This document shows, one piece after another, positions 25,836 to 34,386 of a stretch of 64,000 bases of DNA. The stretch spans positions 1-64,000 of the forward strand of contig JAVKBW010000042.1 of NCBI GenBank assembly GCA_040222995.1, given 5' to 3'. The notes beneath the pieces are model-generated. The model did not search any database. It saw only the letters and a list, made by a program, of their open reading frames with translations, and was not told the DNA's origin. The translations under genes and the position numbers were made by a program. Each line of letters opens with the position of its first letter. The first letter of the stretch is position 1. The stretch comes from JAVKBW01 sp040222995 (GTDB lineage: Bacteria > Pseudomonadota > Alphaproteobacteria > UBA8366 > Aestuariispiraceae).

Positions 25836-27116
25836 ATGAAGAAACTTATACTTGTTATGGTTCTGATTTTCGTTGCCGGCCCCATTCTTTTTGTGGCCGC
25901 CGCGCTGGAAACCCGGACGGAGGTACCGCTCGACGTCGCCGTTTCGCCAGAAGACGCGCAGCGTGCCCGCGCGCTGTTCCGCGAGTTTCGCGCGCTGACC
26001 GAAGCAGAAGGCGGCGATCGGGAATTCCAGGTCAGCGAAAGCGATATTCTCAGCGCGATGCGGTTTGCCGCCCGCGCTGTGCCGAAAGCCCGCGGCAACG
26101 CCGAGATTTACGCCAATACGGTCAACCTGTCTGCATCAATCGGCCTTCCGGCAGATCTCTGGCTGAACATTTCCGCCGATATCGGCGAATCGAGAGAAGG
26201 CATTTTCATTTCCTGGTTCCGGTTTGGCCGGTTCGACCTGCCGCCCCACATCATCGTGCCTATCGTTCGTACAGTATTGAATGTCGTGCTGGGCGACGAT
26301 CTCGGCACCATCGCCTTGACGGCGGTGCGCGATGTAAGGATCGACGGCAAGACCGTTCGTGCAACCGTCGTCATGGATCGCGAACAGCGCAAGGCGCTGG
26401 CGTCGAGCGCCAAGGGCACCGTGCGCAGCGCTTCGGGCCTTGCCACTGCGGACCATGTGCGAAGTTACTGGCTGGCCCTGCACGATGCTGCAAAATCGAA
26501 GCTGCTGCCGTCTTCCGGGTCGATGACGGAGTATCCTGTCTACGCAATCCGGCTGGCGATCGACCGCGCAGGCAGCGAGCACGGTTTCGAAAAGGAAGTC
26601 GAGGCGGCGCTGATGGCGATGGCGATCTATTGCGGCCACCCGAAGTTCCAGAATCTCGTCGGCGATGTCCTGCAACCGGACATGCTTAGCTTCAAGACCG
26701 GTTGCTTCGGCACAAGGCTCGCCGATCGGGGCGACTTGCGCCAGCACTTCTCGATTTCCGCCGGGCTACAGGCGGCAAGCAACACCGGCACCGCCTTCGC
26801 GATCGGCGAGTACAAGGAGTTGCTGGATGCCGGCGAGGGCGGCAGCGGCTTCAGCTTCGACGACATCGCAGCCGACCTGTCGGGCATTCGTTTCGCGGAA
26901 TTTTTCCTGAACACGGACCCGATTACGGCTGAAAACACCCTGTTGCGAATTCGCGGAGAAGAGAGCTTTTTCCCGACGATTTCAGATCTGCCCTCGTTCA
27001 TGTCGGAGGACGAATTCAAACAGCGGTTCGGTACGGTCGACAGCGCCACCTACAAGTCGATGATGATCCAGATAAAAAACCGCATCGACCGGTTGCCTGT
27101 CTATTCCGGCCAATAG
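25836..27116 (+). CDS. Secreted or membrane-anchored protein of unknown function
   Basis: Not recognised. 426 residues with one N-terminal hydrophobic helix at 3-23 (KLILVMVLIFVAGPILFVAAA), then a periplasmic-type domain. Residues 30-60 are a charged amphipathic helix. About 85-180 appear strand-rich with a membrane-proximal look. About 215-420 are mixed, with two Cys (IYCGHPKF and KTGCFGTRLADRGD) that could form a disulfide. The RLADRGDLRQHFSISAGL segment resembles no family I can name with confidence. It is followed by a tRNA gene. Codon use resembles its neighbours. Confidence 0.7.
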   Translation: MKKLILVMVLIFVAGPILFVAAALETRTEVPLDVAVSPEDAQRARALFREFRALTEAEGGDREFQVSESDILSAMRFAARAVPKARGNAEIYANTVNLSASIGLPADLWLNISADIGESREGIFISWFRFGRFDLPPHIIVPIVRTVLNVVLGDDLGTIALTAVRDVRIDGKTVRATVVMDREQRKALASSAKGTVRSASGLATADHVRSYWLALHDAAKSKLLPSSGSMTEYPVYAIRLAIDRAGSEHGFEKEVEAALMAMAIYCGHPKFQNLVGDVLQPDMLSFKTGCFGTRLADRGDLRQHFSISAGLQAASNTGTAFAIGEYKELLDAGEGGSGFSFDDIAADLSGIRFAEFFLNTDPITAENTLLRIRGEESFFPTISDLPSFMSEDEFKQRFGTVDSATYKSMMIQIKNRIDRLPVYSGQ

Positions 27117-27229
27117 CGGCGAACCCGCCCGCCCGGCGTTTCGCCCCTTGCCAAGCCCGTCGCGTTCCTGTACCACCGCGCGCTTGAAGGCTGGCGTTTG
27201 AACAGCCCTTCATCGCGGTTCCGCCGCAA

Positions 27230-27306
27230 GCGCCCGTAGCTCAGTTGGATAGAGTACTTGACTACGAATCAAGGGGTCGGGAGTTCGAATCTTCCCGGGC
27301 GCGCCA
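27230..27306 (+). tRNA. tRNA-Arg (anticodon ACG)
   Basis: 77-nt cloverleaf including encoded CCA. Acceptor GCGCCCG pairs with CGGGCGC. The anticodon arm CTTGA-CTACGAA-TCAAG gives anticodon ACG, which is converted to ICG and reads CGU/CGC/CGA. The T arm contains TTCGAAT. Discriminator base is G. Confidence 0.97.
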
Positions 27307-27406
27307 TTCTCCGAATTTACCGACAATCAGGACAGGCAGCGTTACCGTGTCGTTGGCCATCAACGCGGTTGCGGTCAATCGCCGTTTGGCGGTAATACTT
27401 CTTGTC

Positions 27407-27640
27407 ATGAAGAACTTGCTGAAAAATCGCGGTTACGATGACTGGGTTGGCGACGTGTCGGGCTACGGCAAGACGCTGGAAATTCCCGTCTACGCCGTGC
27501 GCGAGAAAAAGCCCGGCGGCATTCCCGCCTCGCTGAAACGGCAGGACGACCCCGCGCCGGTGGAGCGCCGGACAGGCCCGCGCGACGACCGCGCGACCAT
27601 CGCCGCGCTGGAGAGTTTCTCGAAGGCCTTCGGCAACTAG
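27407..27640 (+). CDS. Small hypothetical protein
   Basis: 77 residues starting MKNLLKNRGYDDWVGDVSGY, basic and hydrophilic, with no motif I recognise. The N-terminal half may fold; the second half (PASLKRQDDPAPVERRTGPRDDRA) looks disordered. It lies 100 bases after tRNA-Arg and converges with lysE. The ATG at 27407 was chosen because the upstream extension reads through the tRNA. Coding status is plausible, not certain. Confidence 0.45.
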   Translation: MKNLLKNRGYDDWVGDVSGYGKTLEIPVYAVREKKPGGIPASLKRQDDPAPVERRTGPRDDRATIAALESFSKAFGN

Positions 27641-27661
27641 AACCGGCTTCAGGGATCTCTT

Positions 27662-28294
27662 CTAGCTTCTTTGCAACGCCAGATGCGCGCCGAGGCCGAT
27701 CAGGATGCCGCCGCCGGCACGGTGCGCCCATTTCTGCGCCCGGCCCGATTTCTTCAACCGCGCGACAACAGCCCCGGCCAGCAGCACGCACACCAGATCG
27801 GCGGACGAGAACATCGCATTCACGATAGTGCCCAGCACCAGAAGCTGCAGCCAGATGGCGGTCGCCGACGCCGGGTCGGTGAACTGCGGCAGAAAGGCGA
27901 TGAAAAACATCGCCGTTTTCGGGTTCAGGACTTCAACGGCGATGCTGTCGAAAAACGCCCGGCGCGGCCCGGCGAGCGGTTTCACCGGCAGATCGCCCCC
28001 CGCCCCGCCAGACCGGCGGATCATCTGGATACCCAGCCAGATAAGATACAGCGCGCCGACGGTTTTCACGATCGTGTAAAGAACCGGAACCGCTACGAAC
28101 AATGCCGACAGGCCGGCTGCCGCGGCGATGACATGAACGTAGCCGCCGAGATGCACACCCAGAACCGCCATCAGACCGGCCGCCCGGCTGCGCGCGACGG
28201 TCTGCGCCGCCACATACAACATCGCCGGGCCCGGCATATAGGCGAACACAACGGAAGCGGCGAGAAACGCCAGAAAGGTTTCAATCGGGATCAT
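27662..28294 (-). CDS. LysE/RhtB family amino-acid exporter
   Basis: 210-residue membrane protein with about six hydrophobic segments. The LysE-family signatures are FAYMPGPAMLYVAAQT near residue 17-32, GVHLGGYVHVIAAAAGLSA, and LIWLGIQMIRRSG followed by NPKTAMFFIAFLPQF near 130. It exports an amino acid or related small molecule; the substrate is unknown. Its start overlaps the stop of the upstream RNA methyltransferase gene (ATGA), so the two are coupled. Confidence 0.9.
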   Translation of the reverse strand: MIPIETFLAFLAASVVFAYMPGPAMLYVAAQTVARSRAAGLMAVLGVHLGGYVHVIAAAAGLSALFVAVPVLYTIVKTVGALYLIWLGIQMIRRSGGAGGDLPVKPLAGPRRAFFDSIAVEVLNPKTAMFFIAFLPQFTDPASATAIWLQLLVLGTIVNAMFSSADLVCVLLAGAVVARLKKSGRAQKWAHRAGGGILIGLGAHLALQRS

Positions 28295-28845
28295 GATATT
28301 TCCTGCTCTTTCGCCGCCCGTTTCTTGCGCAGAATCGGCCCGCCGAAAACCGGTTCCGGCAATTCTTCCAGTGGCCCACCGGCCCGCACCGGCCGATCGG
28401 GGAACCGGCCCCGGCTGATCACCCGGTCATACATCACCACCGCCCCGGCCAGCCCGACATTGACGCAGAACGCGGTTGGAATCTTGACGACGAATTCACA
28501 GAGCGCCGTCATTTCCGGCGACAGCGACCCGCGCTCCGGACCCAATACGTACACCGCTCGGTCGGGATGCCTGAACGACGGCAGATCGATGGCATCGTCT
28601 GTCAGCTCAACCCCGACCATGCGGCAGTCGCGCGGAAGCTGAATCGAATCGACGCCGTTGAACACGTAGGTCGGCAAGTGCAGATAAGCGGCGGAAGTGT
28701 CGGATTCCTTCAGCGCCTTGAAGTCGACAACCGGGCTGACGGCAAAGAAAAAGCTGGCCCCGAAGGCATGCGCAGTGCGGGTCAGCGCGCCGACATTGCG
28801 CGGCTTGCTGATGCCTTCAACGCCAATTCCGAAGTAACCACGCAT
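28291..28845 (-). CDS. TrmH/SpoU-family RNA 2'-O-methyltransferase
   Basis: 184 residues. Family motif 1 IGVEGISKPRNVGALTRTAHAFGA is near the N-terminus, motif 2 YVLGPERGSLSPEM near residue 99 and motif 3 VKIPTAFCVNVGLAGAVVMYDR near 120, together forming the SPOUT knot for S-adenosylmethionine. It is predicted to methylate tRNA or rRNA; the target is unknown. The start at ATG 28845 is chosen because upstream codons extend into the divergent asparaginase promoter. Confidence 0.88.
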   Translation of the reverse strand: MRGYFGIGVEGISKPRNVGALTRTAHAFGASFFFAVSPVVDFKALKESDTSAAYLHLPTYVFNGVDSIQLPRDCRMVGVELTDDAIDLPSFRHPDRAVYVLGPERGSLSPEMTALCEFVVKIPTAFCVNVGLAGAVVMYDRVISRGRFPDRPVRAGGPLEELPEPVFGGPILRKKRAAKEQEIS

Positions 28846-28949
28846 TTTTATATTCCAAACAAGAACGACAGTGGTGGGTCGGACCTTGCAACGCTTCCAT
28901 GCGGGGAGCAAGCTGCGCCGTCAGGACCAGATACAAAGTAGAACTGGAC

Positions 28950-29981
28950 ATGGATACCCCAGCCAACCCGGTCGTTGTCAATGTAATGCGCGGCGCAATT
29001 GTTGAAAGCATGCATCGCGGCCGCATCGCCGTTGTCGATGTCTCTGGCACGGTGAAAATGCGAGCCGGCGATATCACGTCACCGGTTTATCCCCGGTCCG
29101 CCATCAAGATACTCCAGGCCTTGCCGGTGATAGAGACCGGCGCCGCCGACAAGGCCGGATTCACCGATGAGGAACTCGCGCTTGCCTGTTCCTCGCATGG
29201 CGGCGAGATCAGGCATACGGAAACGACACAACGGATGCTGGATAGAATCGGTCTCACGGTCGACGATCTTGAATGCGGCCCGCACTGGCCGACTCACGAA
29301 GCCTCGGCGCGGGCGCTTGCCGCGGCGGGGGAGGAGCCGACCGCCCTTCACAACAACTGCTCGGGCAAGCATGCCGGCATGCTGGCGCTTGCCCAGCAAC
29401 TCGGCGCGCCGACGAAGGGATATTCAAAACCGACGCACCCGGTACAGCAGCGCATTCTCGGCGTTTTCGAGGCCATGACCGGCTGCGACCTGTCCGCCGC
29501 CGCCATGGCCCCCGACGGATGTTCCGTGCCGACCTGGGCGATCCCGCTGGAAAATATCGCTTTCGCCTTCGCCCGGATCGCCGATCCGGGATCGACCGCG
29601 GCCAATCTGCCGGAGGACCGGGCCAGGGCGTTGCTACGGCTTCGCAAGGCTGTCGCGGCCAACCCGTTCATGATTGCCGGAACCGACCGGTACTGCACCA
29701 GGGTCATGAAGGTTCTGGGCGAAAGGGCCTTCGTGAAGACCGGAGCGGAGGGAGTCTATTGCGCCGCCCTGCCCGATTACGGCCTGGGCGTTTGTCTGAA
29801 ATGCGATGACGGATCGACACGCGGCGCCGAAATGATGATGACAGCGGTTCTCGACAAGATCGGCGTCATCAGCGACGCCGACCGCAAGGAACTGGCAGAC
29901 ATCATGACCGTCGACCTGAAAAACCGCCGCGGTCTTGACGTCGGATGCATCGAAGCCGCCGACCCGTTTCCGGCATTCTGA
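28950..29981 (+). CDS. L-asparaginase, type II Rhizobium-like (pfam06089)
   Basis: Hydrolyses asparagine. The 343 residues contain PRSAIKILQALPV near residue 45, CSSHGGEIRHT near 76, HNNCSGKHAGMLALA near 130 and APDGCSVPTWAIPLE near 190. These are the conserved Ser/Cys/Lys features of the asparaginase family related to beta-lactamase-fold enzymes and unrelated to E. coli AnsA/AnsB. The start at ATG 28950 (MDTPANPVVV) is preferred to an upstream GC-rich leader. It is followed six bases later by a methyltransferase gene. Confidence 0.88.
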   Translation: MDTPANPVVVNVMRGAIVESMHRGRIAVVDVSGTVKMRAGDITSPVYPRSAIKILQALPVIETGAADKAGFTDEELALACSSHGGEIRHTETTQRMLDRIGLTVDDLECGPHWPTHEASARALAAAGEEPTALHNNCSGKHAGMLALAQQLGAPTKGYSKPTHPVQQRILGVFEAMTGCDLSAAAMAPDGCSVPTWAIPLENIAFAFARIADPGSTAANLPEDRARALLRLRKAVAANPFMIAGTDRYCTRVMKVLGERAFVKTGAEGVYCAALPDYGLGVCLKCDDGSTRGAEMMMTAVLDKIGVISDADRKELADIMTVDLKNRRGLDVGCIEAADPFPAF

Positions 29982-29987
29982 CAGACC

Positions 29988-31208
29988 ATGGCAGACGATA
30001 CCGTCCGCGCCCAGTACGAGGCGTATCCCTACCCGGCGCGAAACCCGTCCGACGAAAACGCGCGGCTGATAACCGGGTCGCCCAGCCATCTGGCGGAAAT
30101 CAATCATTACATCTTCGCCGGCAGGCGCGATTTCAGCCAGCCGTTCCGCGCCCTTGTCGCCGGCGGCGGCACCGGCGACGGGTTGATCATGCTGGCCCAG
30201 CATCTCGCCGATGCGGGCGTACCGGCGGAAATCGTCTATCTGGATCTATCGACGGCCAGCCGGGCGACCGCCGAAGCCCGTGCGAAACAAAGGGGCCTGA
30301 CATCCGTCGATTTCAGAACCGGTTCCTTGCTCGACGCGCCGTCGCTGGGTCGGTTCGACTACATCGACTGTTGCGGCGTGCTGCACCACCTGGACGAACC
30401 GCAATGCGGGTTCAGGGCGCTCGCCGATGCCCTCGGGCCGGGCGGCGGCATGGGATTGATGGTGTACGGCGCCTATGGCCGAACCGGCGTCTATCCGCTG
30501 CAGGACGCCCTTCGCCAGCTTACCGCCGACAGCGACCCGCCGGACAAAAAAGTCGCGCTTGCCAGGACCCTGATCGACGGATTGCCGCCGACGAACTGGT
30601 TTCTGAAGAACAGGCAACTGGGCGACCACCGGGACTCCGATGCCGGCCTCTACGATCTGCTGCTTCATTCCACCGACCGTGCCTATACGGTGGACACGCT
30701 GTGGGATGAAATCGAAGCGGCGGGATTGTCGGTGGCGTCCTTTATCGAACCTGCCCGGTACGACCCGTCGGTATATCTGGGAGACAAAACGCTTGCCGGA
30801 CGCGCCGCGGAACTGGACCGGAAAAACCGGGCCGTACTCGCGGAACGGCTTGCCGGCAACATGGCAAAGCATATCGTTTATTGCGTTCCGGAAGCCCGCG
30901 GGGAAACGGTTGCGAAAGACCTGACGCCGTCCGCCATTCCCGTCCCGAGGGATGGCCCGTTTCCGGCTTCCGCACGCGGGCTGGGCACCCGTGGACCGTT
31001 ACCGATTGAAATGGACGGGTTGAAACTGTCGCTGCCGTTGCCGCCCCTGGCGGGAGAGATTCTCGTTCGCTGCGATGGCGTCCGGACGCTCGACGAAATC
31101 CGGAAGGATCTGCCGGGGCGTCCGGACTGGTTTGCCTTCAAACCGCAAATCGATGCGGTGTTCCGGTCGCTTGGCGGGTTTAACAAGCTGCTGGTGCGTT
31201 ACATCTAG
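29988..31208 (+). CDS. Class I SAM-dependent methyltransferase with C-terminal extension
   Basis: 406 residues. It opens with YEAYPYPARNP, a motif common before methyltransferase cores of this group. The SAM site is RALVAGGGTGDGLIMLA near residues 53-70, with an acidic loop (VYLDLS) near 83 and CCGVLHHLD near 125. The C-terminal 130 residues include a winged-helix-like segment (ILVRCDGVRTLDEIRKDL) resembling domains that follow protein- or small-molecule methyltransferases. The substrate is unknown. It is probably co-transcribed with the asparaginase. Confidence 0.82.
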   Translation: MADDTVRAQYEAYPYPARNPSDENARLITGSPSHLAEINHYIFAGRRDFSQPFRALVAGGGTGDGLIMLAQHLADAGVPAEIVYLDLSTASRATAEARAKQRGLTSVDFRTGSLLDAPSLGRFDYIDCCGVLHHLDEPQCGFRALADALGPGGGMGLMVYGAYGRTGVYPLQDALRQLTADSDPPDKKVALARTLIDGLPPTNWFLKNRQLGDHRDSDAGLYDLLLHSTDRAYTVDTLWDEIEAAGLSVASFIEPARYDPSVYLGDKTLAGRAAELDRKNRAVLAERLAGNMAKHIVYCVPEARGETVAKDLTPSAIPVPRDGPFPASARGLGTRGPLPIEMDGLKLSLPLPPLAGEILVRCDGVRTLDEIRKDLPGRPDWFAFKPQIDAVFRSLGGFNKLLVRYI

Positions 31209-31216
31209 CCGCCGAA

Positions 31217-31426
31217 TCACGCCCGCCAGAACGGTTTGGCCGCTTCCTGTGCAACCTGATGGTCCGTCAATCCCATATCGGAAAGTTCACGGTCCGTAAG
31301 GCTTTGCAGATCGCGCCGCTGACGAGCCCGGCGCATCCATGTGAGGAAGGTCGAACCGGCCATACGCTCAGCCAAAGTGACCGAAGGTGAAGTCGTTGAG
31401 ATTGTACGGGCGATATCGATGGACAT
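31217..31426 (-). CDS. DUF1127 domain-containing small protein
   Basis: 69 residues ending in the DUF1127 signature: WMRRARQRRDLQSLTDRELSDMGL followed by a short tail. Such Arg-rich modules bind RNA in some alphaproteobacteria and affect phosphate and carbon metabolism. AGGAG upstream is seven bases from ATG 31426 and only one base from ATG 31432, so the former is chosen. It is divergent from the LysR gene across a 137-bp AT-rich region. Confidence 0.85.
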   Translation of the reverse strand: MSIDIARTISTTSPSVTLAERMAGSTFLTWMRRARQRRDLQSLTDRELSDMGLTDHQVAQEAAKPFWRA

Positions 31427-31563
31427 TTTCATCTCCTATTGAACAAGAAACGCATAATTGCTGCTGTCTTGACTGTAAAAGTAAGGACGAACAGACATTG
31501 CAACAAACGATATGTTTTGATATATCGGATTAGAATATTTTATCTGAATATGGTGACCACAAC

Positions 31564-32496
31564 ATGGCTGTCCGGCTGCCGCCCCTGAACACATTGCGCG
31601 CGTTCGAAGCCGCCGCGCGGCATCTTTCCTTCACCAAGGCCGCCGATGAACTGTTCGTCACGCAGGCAGCCGTCTCGCATCAGATCAAGACACTCGAGGA
31701 AGCTCTTGGGGTTATTCTGTTCCGGCGGCTCAACCGCGCCATCATGCTGACACCGGAGGGGCAGACCTTTCTGCCGTTCGTCAGGGACGGGTTACAGTCC
31801 ATCGCCGGCGGGGTGGAGCGGCTGCGCAAGGTGGAAGCGACAGGCCCGCTGAACGTCACGACGTTACCGAGTTTCGCTTCCGGCTGGCTGGTGCCGAGAC
31901 TGTCCCGGTTTCGCAAGGCGCATCCGGAAATCGACGTCCGGTTGACCGCGATTGAGAAAATGGTGGATTTCAATGTCGACGACGTCGATCTGGCGATCCG
32001 CTTCGGCACCGGCAATTATCCGGGCATCACCAGCATCAAGGTTATGCGGGAATCGGTGTTTCCGGTCTGCAGCCCGGCCCTGGTGACAGATGGACCGTAT
32101 CCGCTGAAAACGCTGGACGATCTGCGGCATCATACCCTTTTGCATGACGATCTAACCATCGGATGGGAAGTCTGGCTGAAAGAGGCCGGCGTGTCCGGCA
32201 TCGACCCGCAGGCCGGCCCGTATTTCGACATGTCCGCGCTGGTGATACAGGCCGCGATCGATGGGCAGGGCGTCGCGATGGCGCGATCCACCCTGGCGGC
32301 AAGCGCGTTGACGGAAGGCAGGCTGGTCAAACCCTTCGATCTGACACTGCCGCTCAATTTCGCGTATTACTTCTGCTGTCCGCACGCCCTGTTCGATCGC
32401 CCGAAGGTCAAGGCGTTCCGCGAATGGCTGCAGGCCGAACTCAAGAATGATTTTCCGGATTTCGCAATCGATTCCGACGAAAGCGAGCCCGGCTGA
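31564..32496 (+). CDS. LysR-type regulator, GcvA subfamily
   Basis: 310 residues. The N-terminal winged HTH spans about 6-65 (LNTLRAFEAAARHLSFTKAA, VTQAAVSHQIKTLE) and the periplasmic-binding-type effector domain about 90-300. The PPLNTLRAFEAAARH start and internal pattern match GcvA-like regulators, which control glycine cleavage in enteric bacteria but serve varied roles elsewhere. No gcv genes are in the window. The gene is divergent from DUF1127, a likely target by position. Confidence 0.85.
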   Translation: MAVRLPPLNTLRAFEAAARHLSFTKAADELFVTQAAVSHQIKTLEEALGVILFRRLNRAIMLTPEGQTFLPFVRDGLQSIAGGVERLRKVEATGPLNVTTLPSFASGWLVPRLSRFRKAHPEIDVRLTAIEKMVDFNVDDVDLAIRFGTGNYPGITSIKVMRESVFPVCSPALVTDGPYPLKTLDDLRHHTLLHDDLTIGWEVWLKEAGVSGIDPQAGPYFDMSALVIQAAIDGQGVAMARSTLAASALTEGRLVKPFDLTLPLNFAYYFCCPHALFDRPKVKAFREWLQAELKNDFPDFAIDSDESEPG

Positions 32497-32525
32497 TCTG
32501 GAAAAACGGGCGATAAACAATCGCT

Positions 32526-33494
32526 CTAACCGGCGCGGGACGCCCCGGATGCCGGTTTATCTTTTTTCGCGGCTTCCGGAATAACAATGTCTTCCGGGTG
32601 TTCCGCTTCAATCTCCTCGGCAATTTTCGACAGATCCGGTTCCGGAACGGGCGTGACCAGCAAGCCGATCACCCGGATGAGCGTTTCGCGCAACACCGCA
32701 CGCGGCGCGACGATGTCGACCATGCCATGGTCCAGCAGGTATTCCGCCGTCTGGAACCCTTCCGGCAGGGTTTCCTTCACGGTCTGCTCGATAACCCGCC
32801 GTCCGGCGAACCCGACAACAGTACCCGGTTCGGCGATATGAATATCGCCCAGCATGGCGAAGCTGGCCGATACGCCGCCGGTCGTCGGATGCGTCAGCAG
32901 CACGATGTAAGGAAGCCCGGCTTCCTTCACCTCATCAACGGCGACAATGGTGCGCGGAAGCTGCATCAGCGACAAAATGCCTTCCTGCATCCGCGCGCCG
33001 CCCGTGGCCGGAATGATGATCAGCGGCGCGTGCTGTACGACGGCAAGCCTGGCCGCGGCGACAATGCCTTCGCCGACGGCAACGCCCATGGACCCGCCCA
33101 TGAAGTCGAAATTGAACGCCGCCACGACAACGTTGTTTCCGCCCATCTTGCCATGGGCGACGACGATGGCGTCCTTTTCCGTCGTTTTGGACTGCGCATC
33201 CTTCAGACGGTCGGAATAGCGTTTGATGTCGCGGAATTTCAGCGGGTCAACGGGCGATTTCGGCAGCTCGATCCGATGGTATTCGCCCTCGTCGAACAGC
33301 ATCGTCAGCCGTTTCTTGACCGGCAGACGCATGTGATGCGTGCAGTGCTGGCAAACGAACAGGTTCTGGTCGAGATCCCGGTGGAAGATCATCTGGCCGC
33401 AATTGTCGCACTTGTGCCAGAGGTTGTCCGGCACGTCGTTCTTTCCGACCAGCGCCTTGATTTTCGGACGAACGTATCGTTCCAGCCAGCTCAC
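32526..33494 (-). CDS. accD: Acetyl-CoA carboxylase carboxyltransferase subunit beta
   Basis: Beta half of the carboxyltransferase that makes malonyl-CoA. A four-Cys zinc ribbon at Cys29, 32, 48 and 51 is followed by the crotonase-like fold with GGSMGVAVGEG near 134 and PTTGGVSASFAMLGD near 205. It starts with GTG at 33494. It follows trpA, as in many alphaproteobacteria. The usual next gene folC is not present; a LysR gene lies there on the other strand. The C-tail is rich in Glu, Lys and Ala. Confidence 0.95.
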   Translation of the reverse strand: MSWLERYVRPKIKALVGKNDVPDNLWHKCDNCGQMIFHRDLDQNLFVCQHCTHHMRLPVKKRLTMLFDEGEYHRIELPKSPVDPLKFRDIKRYSDRLKDAQSKTTEKDAIVVAHGKMGGNNVVVAAFNFDFMGGSMGVAVGEGIVAAARLAVVQHAPLIIIPATGGARMQEGILSLMQLPRTIVAVDEVKEAGLPYIVLLTHPTTGGVSASFAMLGDIHIAEPGTVVGFAGRRVIEQTVKETLPEGFQTAEYLLDHGMVDIVAPRAVLRETLIRVIGLLVTPVPEPDLSKIAEEIEAEHPEDIVIPEAAKKDKPASGASRAG

Positions 33495-33529
33495 GCGATT
33501 ACCCCTTCATTTCCTGTTGCAATGGCGGG

Positions 33530-34372
33530 TTAATCACGGACCCCGCCCGCCAATTCGGACACATAGGTTAACACGGATTCAACCAGCGTGTCGCCCGAAA
33601 GCCCGTCCTGCATGCCACGATGAATTCTTTCGACAATGGCCGTGCCGACCACGGCGGCATCCGCCGTTTGCGTGATTTCGCGCACCGCTTCCGGCGTTCT
33701 GATGCCGAATCCGACAGCGATCGGCAGATCGGTCTGCCGCTTGATCCGCAGCACTTCCGTGCTGACGGCGGTGGAGACGGCTGTTTTCGTGCCGGTAATG
33801 CCGGCAATCGAAACGTAGTAGACAAACCCCGACGTGTTGTTGAGGACCGCGGGAAGGCGGGCATCGTCGGTCGTCGGTGTGGCGAGACGGATGAAATTAA
33901 CGCCGGCTTCCAGCGCGGGAATGCACAATTCCTCGTCCTCTTCCGGCGGCAGATCGACCACAATCAGGCCATCGACCCCGCTCGCCTTCGCATCGGTCAG
34001 AAACCTGTCGACGCCGTAACTGTAGATAGGGTTGTAATACCCCATCAGCACGATCGGCACGTCGGCATCGGTCTCGCGAAGGGCTTTCGCCATGGAAAGG
34101 GTTTTCTTCATTGTCTGGCCGTTTGAAAGCGCCCGCAAACCGGCGGCCTGAATGGCCGGGCCATCGGCCATCGGATCGGTGAAGGGCATACCGAGTTCGA
34201 TCACATCTGCGCCGGCTTTCGGCAGGCCCTTGATGATCGCCAGCGAGGTTTCGTAATCAGGGTCGCCCGCCGTGATGAAGGTGACGAACCCGCCCCGTCC
34301 TTCCGCTTTCAGGGCGGCGAACCGTTTGTTCAGCCGGCCTGAATCCGGCGCTGGGTTGGCTTTACGGGACAC
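33530..34372 (-). CDS. trpA: Tryptophan synthase alpha subunit
   Basis: Cleaves indole-3-glycerol phosphate to indole and glyceraldehyde-3-phosphate. The TIM barrel shows FVTFITAGDPDYETS near 28-42, the catalytic Glu in DVIELGMPFTDPMADGP and the catalytic Asp in GVDGLIVVDLP. The phosphate loop is VGFGIRTPEAV. It has 280 residues and starts with GTG at 34372. It lies 14 bases after trpB. Confidence 0.96.
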   Translation of the reverse strand: MSRKANPAPDSGRLNKRFAALKAEGRGGFVTFITAGDPDYETSLAIIKGLPKAGADVIELGMPFTDPMADGPAIQAAGLRALSNGQTMKKTLSMAKALRETDADVPIVLMGYYNPIYSYGVDRFLTDAKASGVDGLIVVDLPPEEDEELCIPALEAGVNFIRLATPTTDDARLPAVLNNTSGFVYYVSIAGITGTKTAVSTAVSTEVLRIKRQTDLPIAVGFGIRTPEAVREITQTADAAVVGTAIVERIHRGMQDGLSGDTLVESVLTYVSELAGGVRD

Positions 34373-34386
34373 GAGCTACCCTTTCC

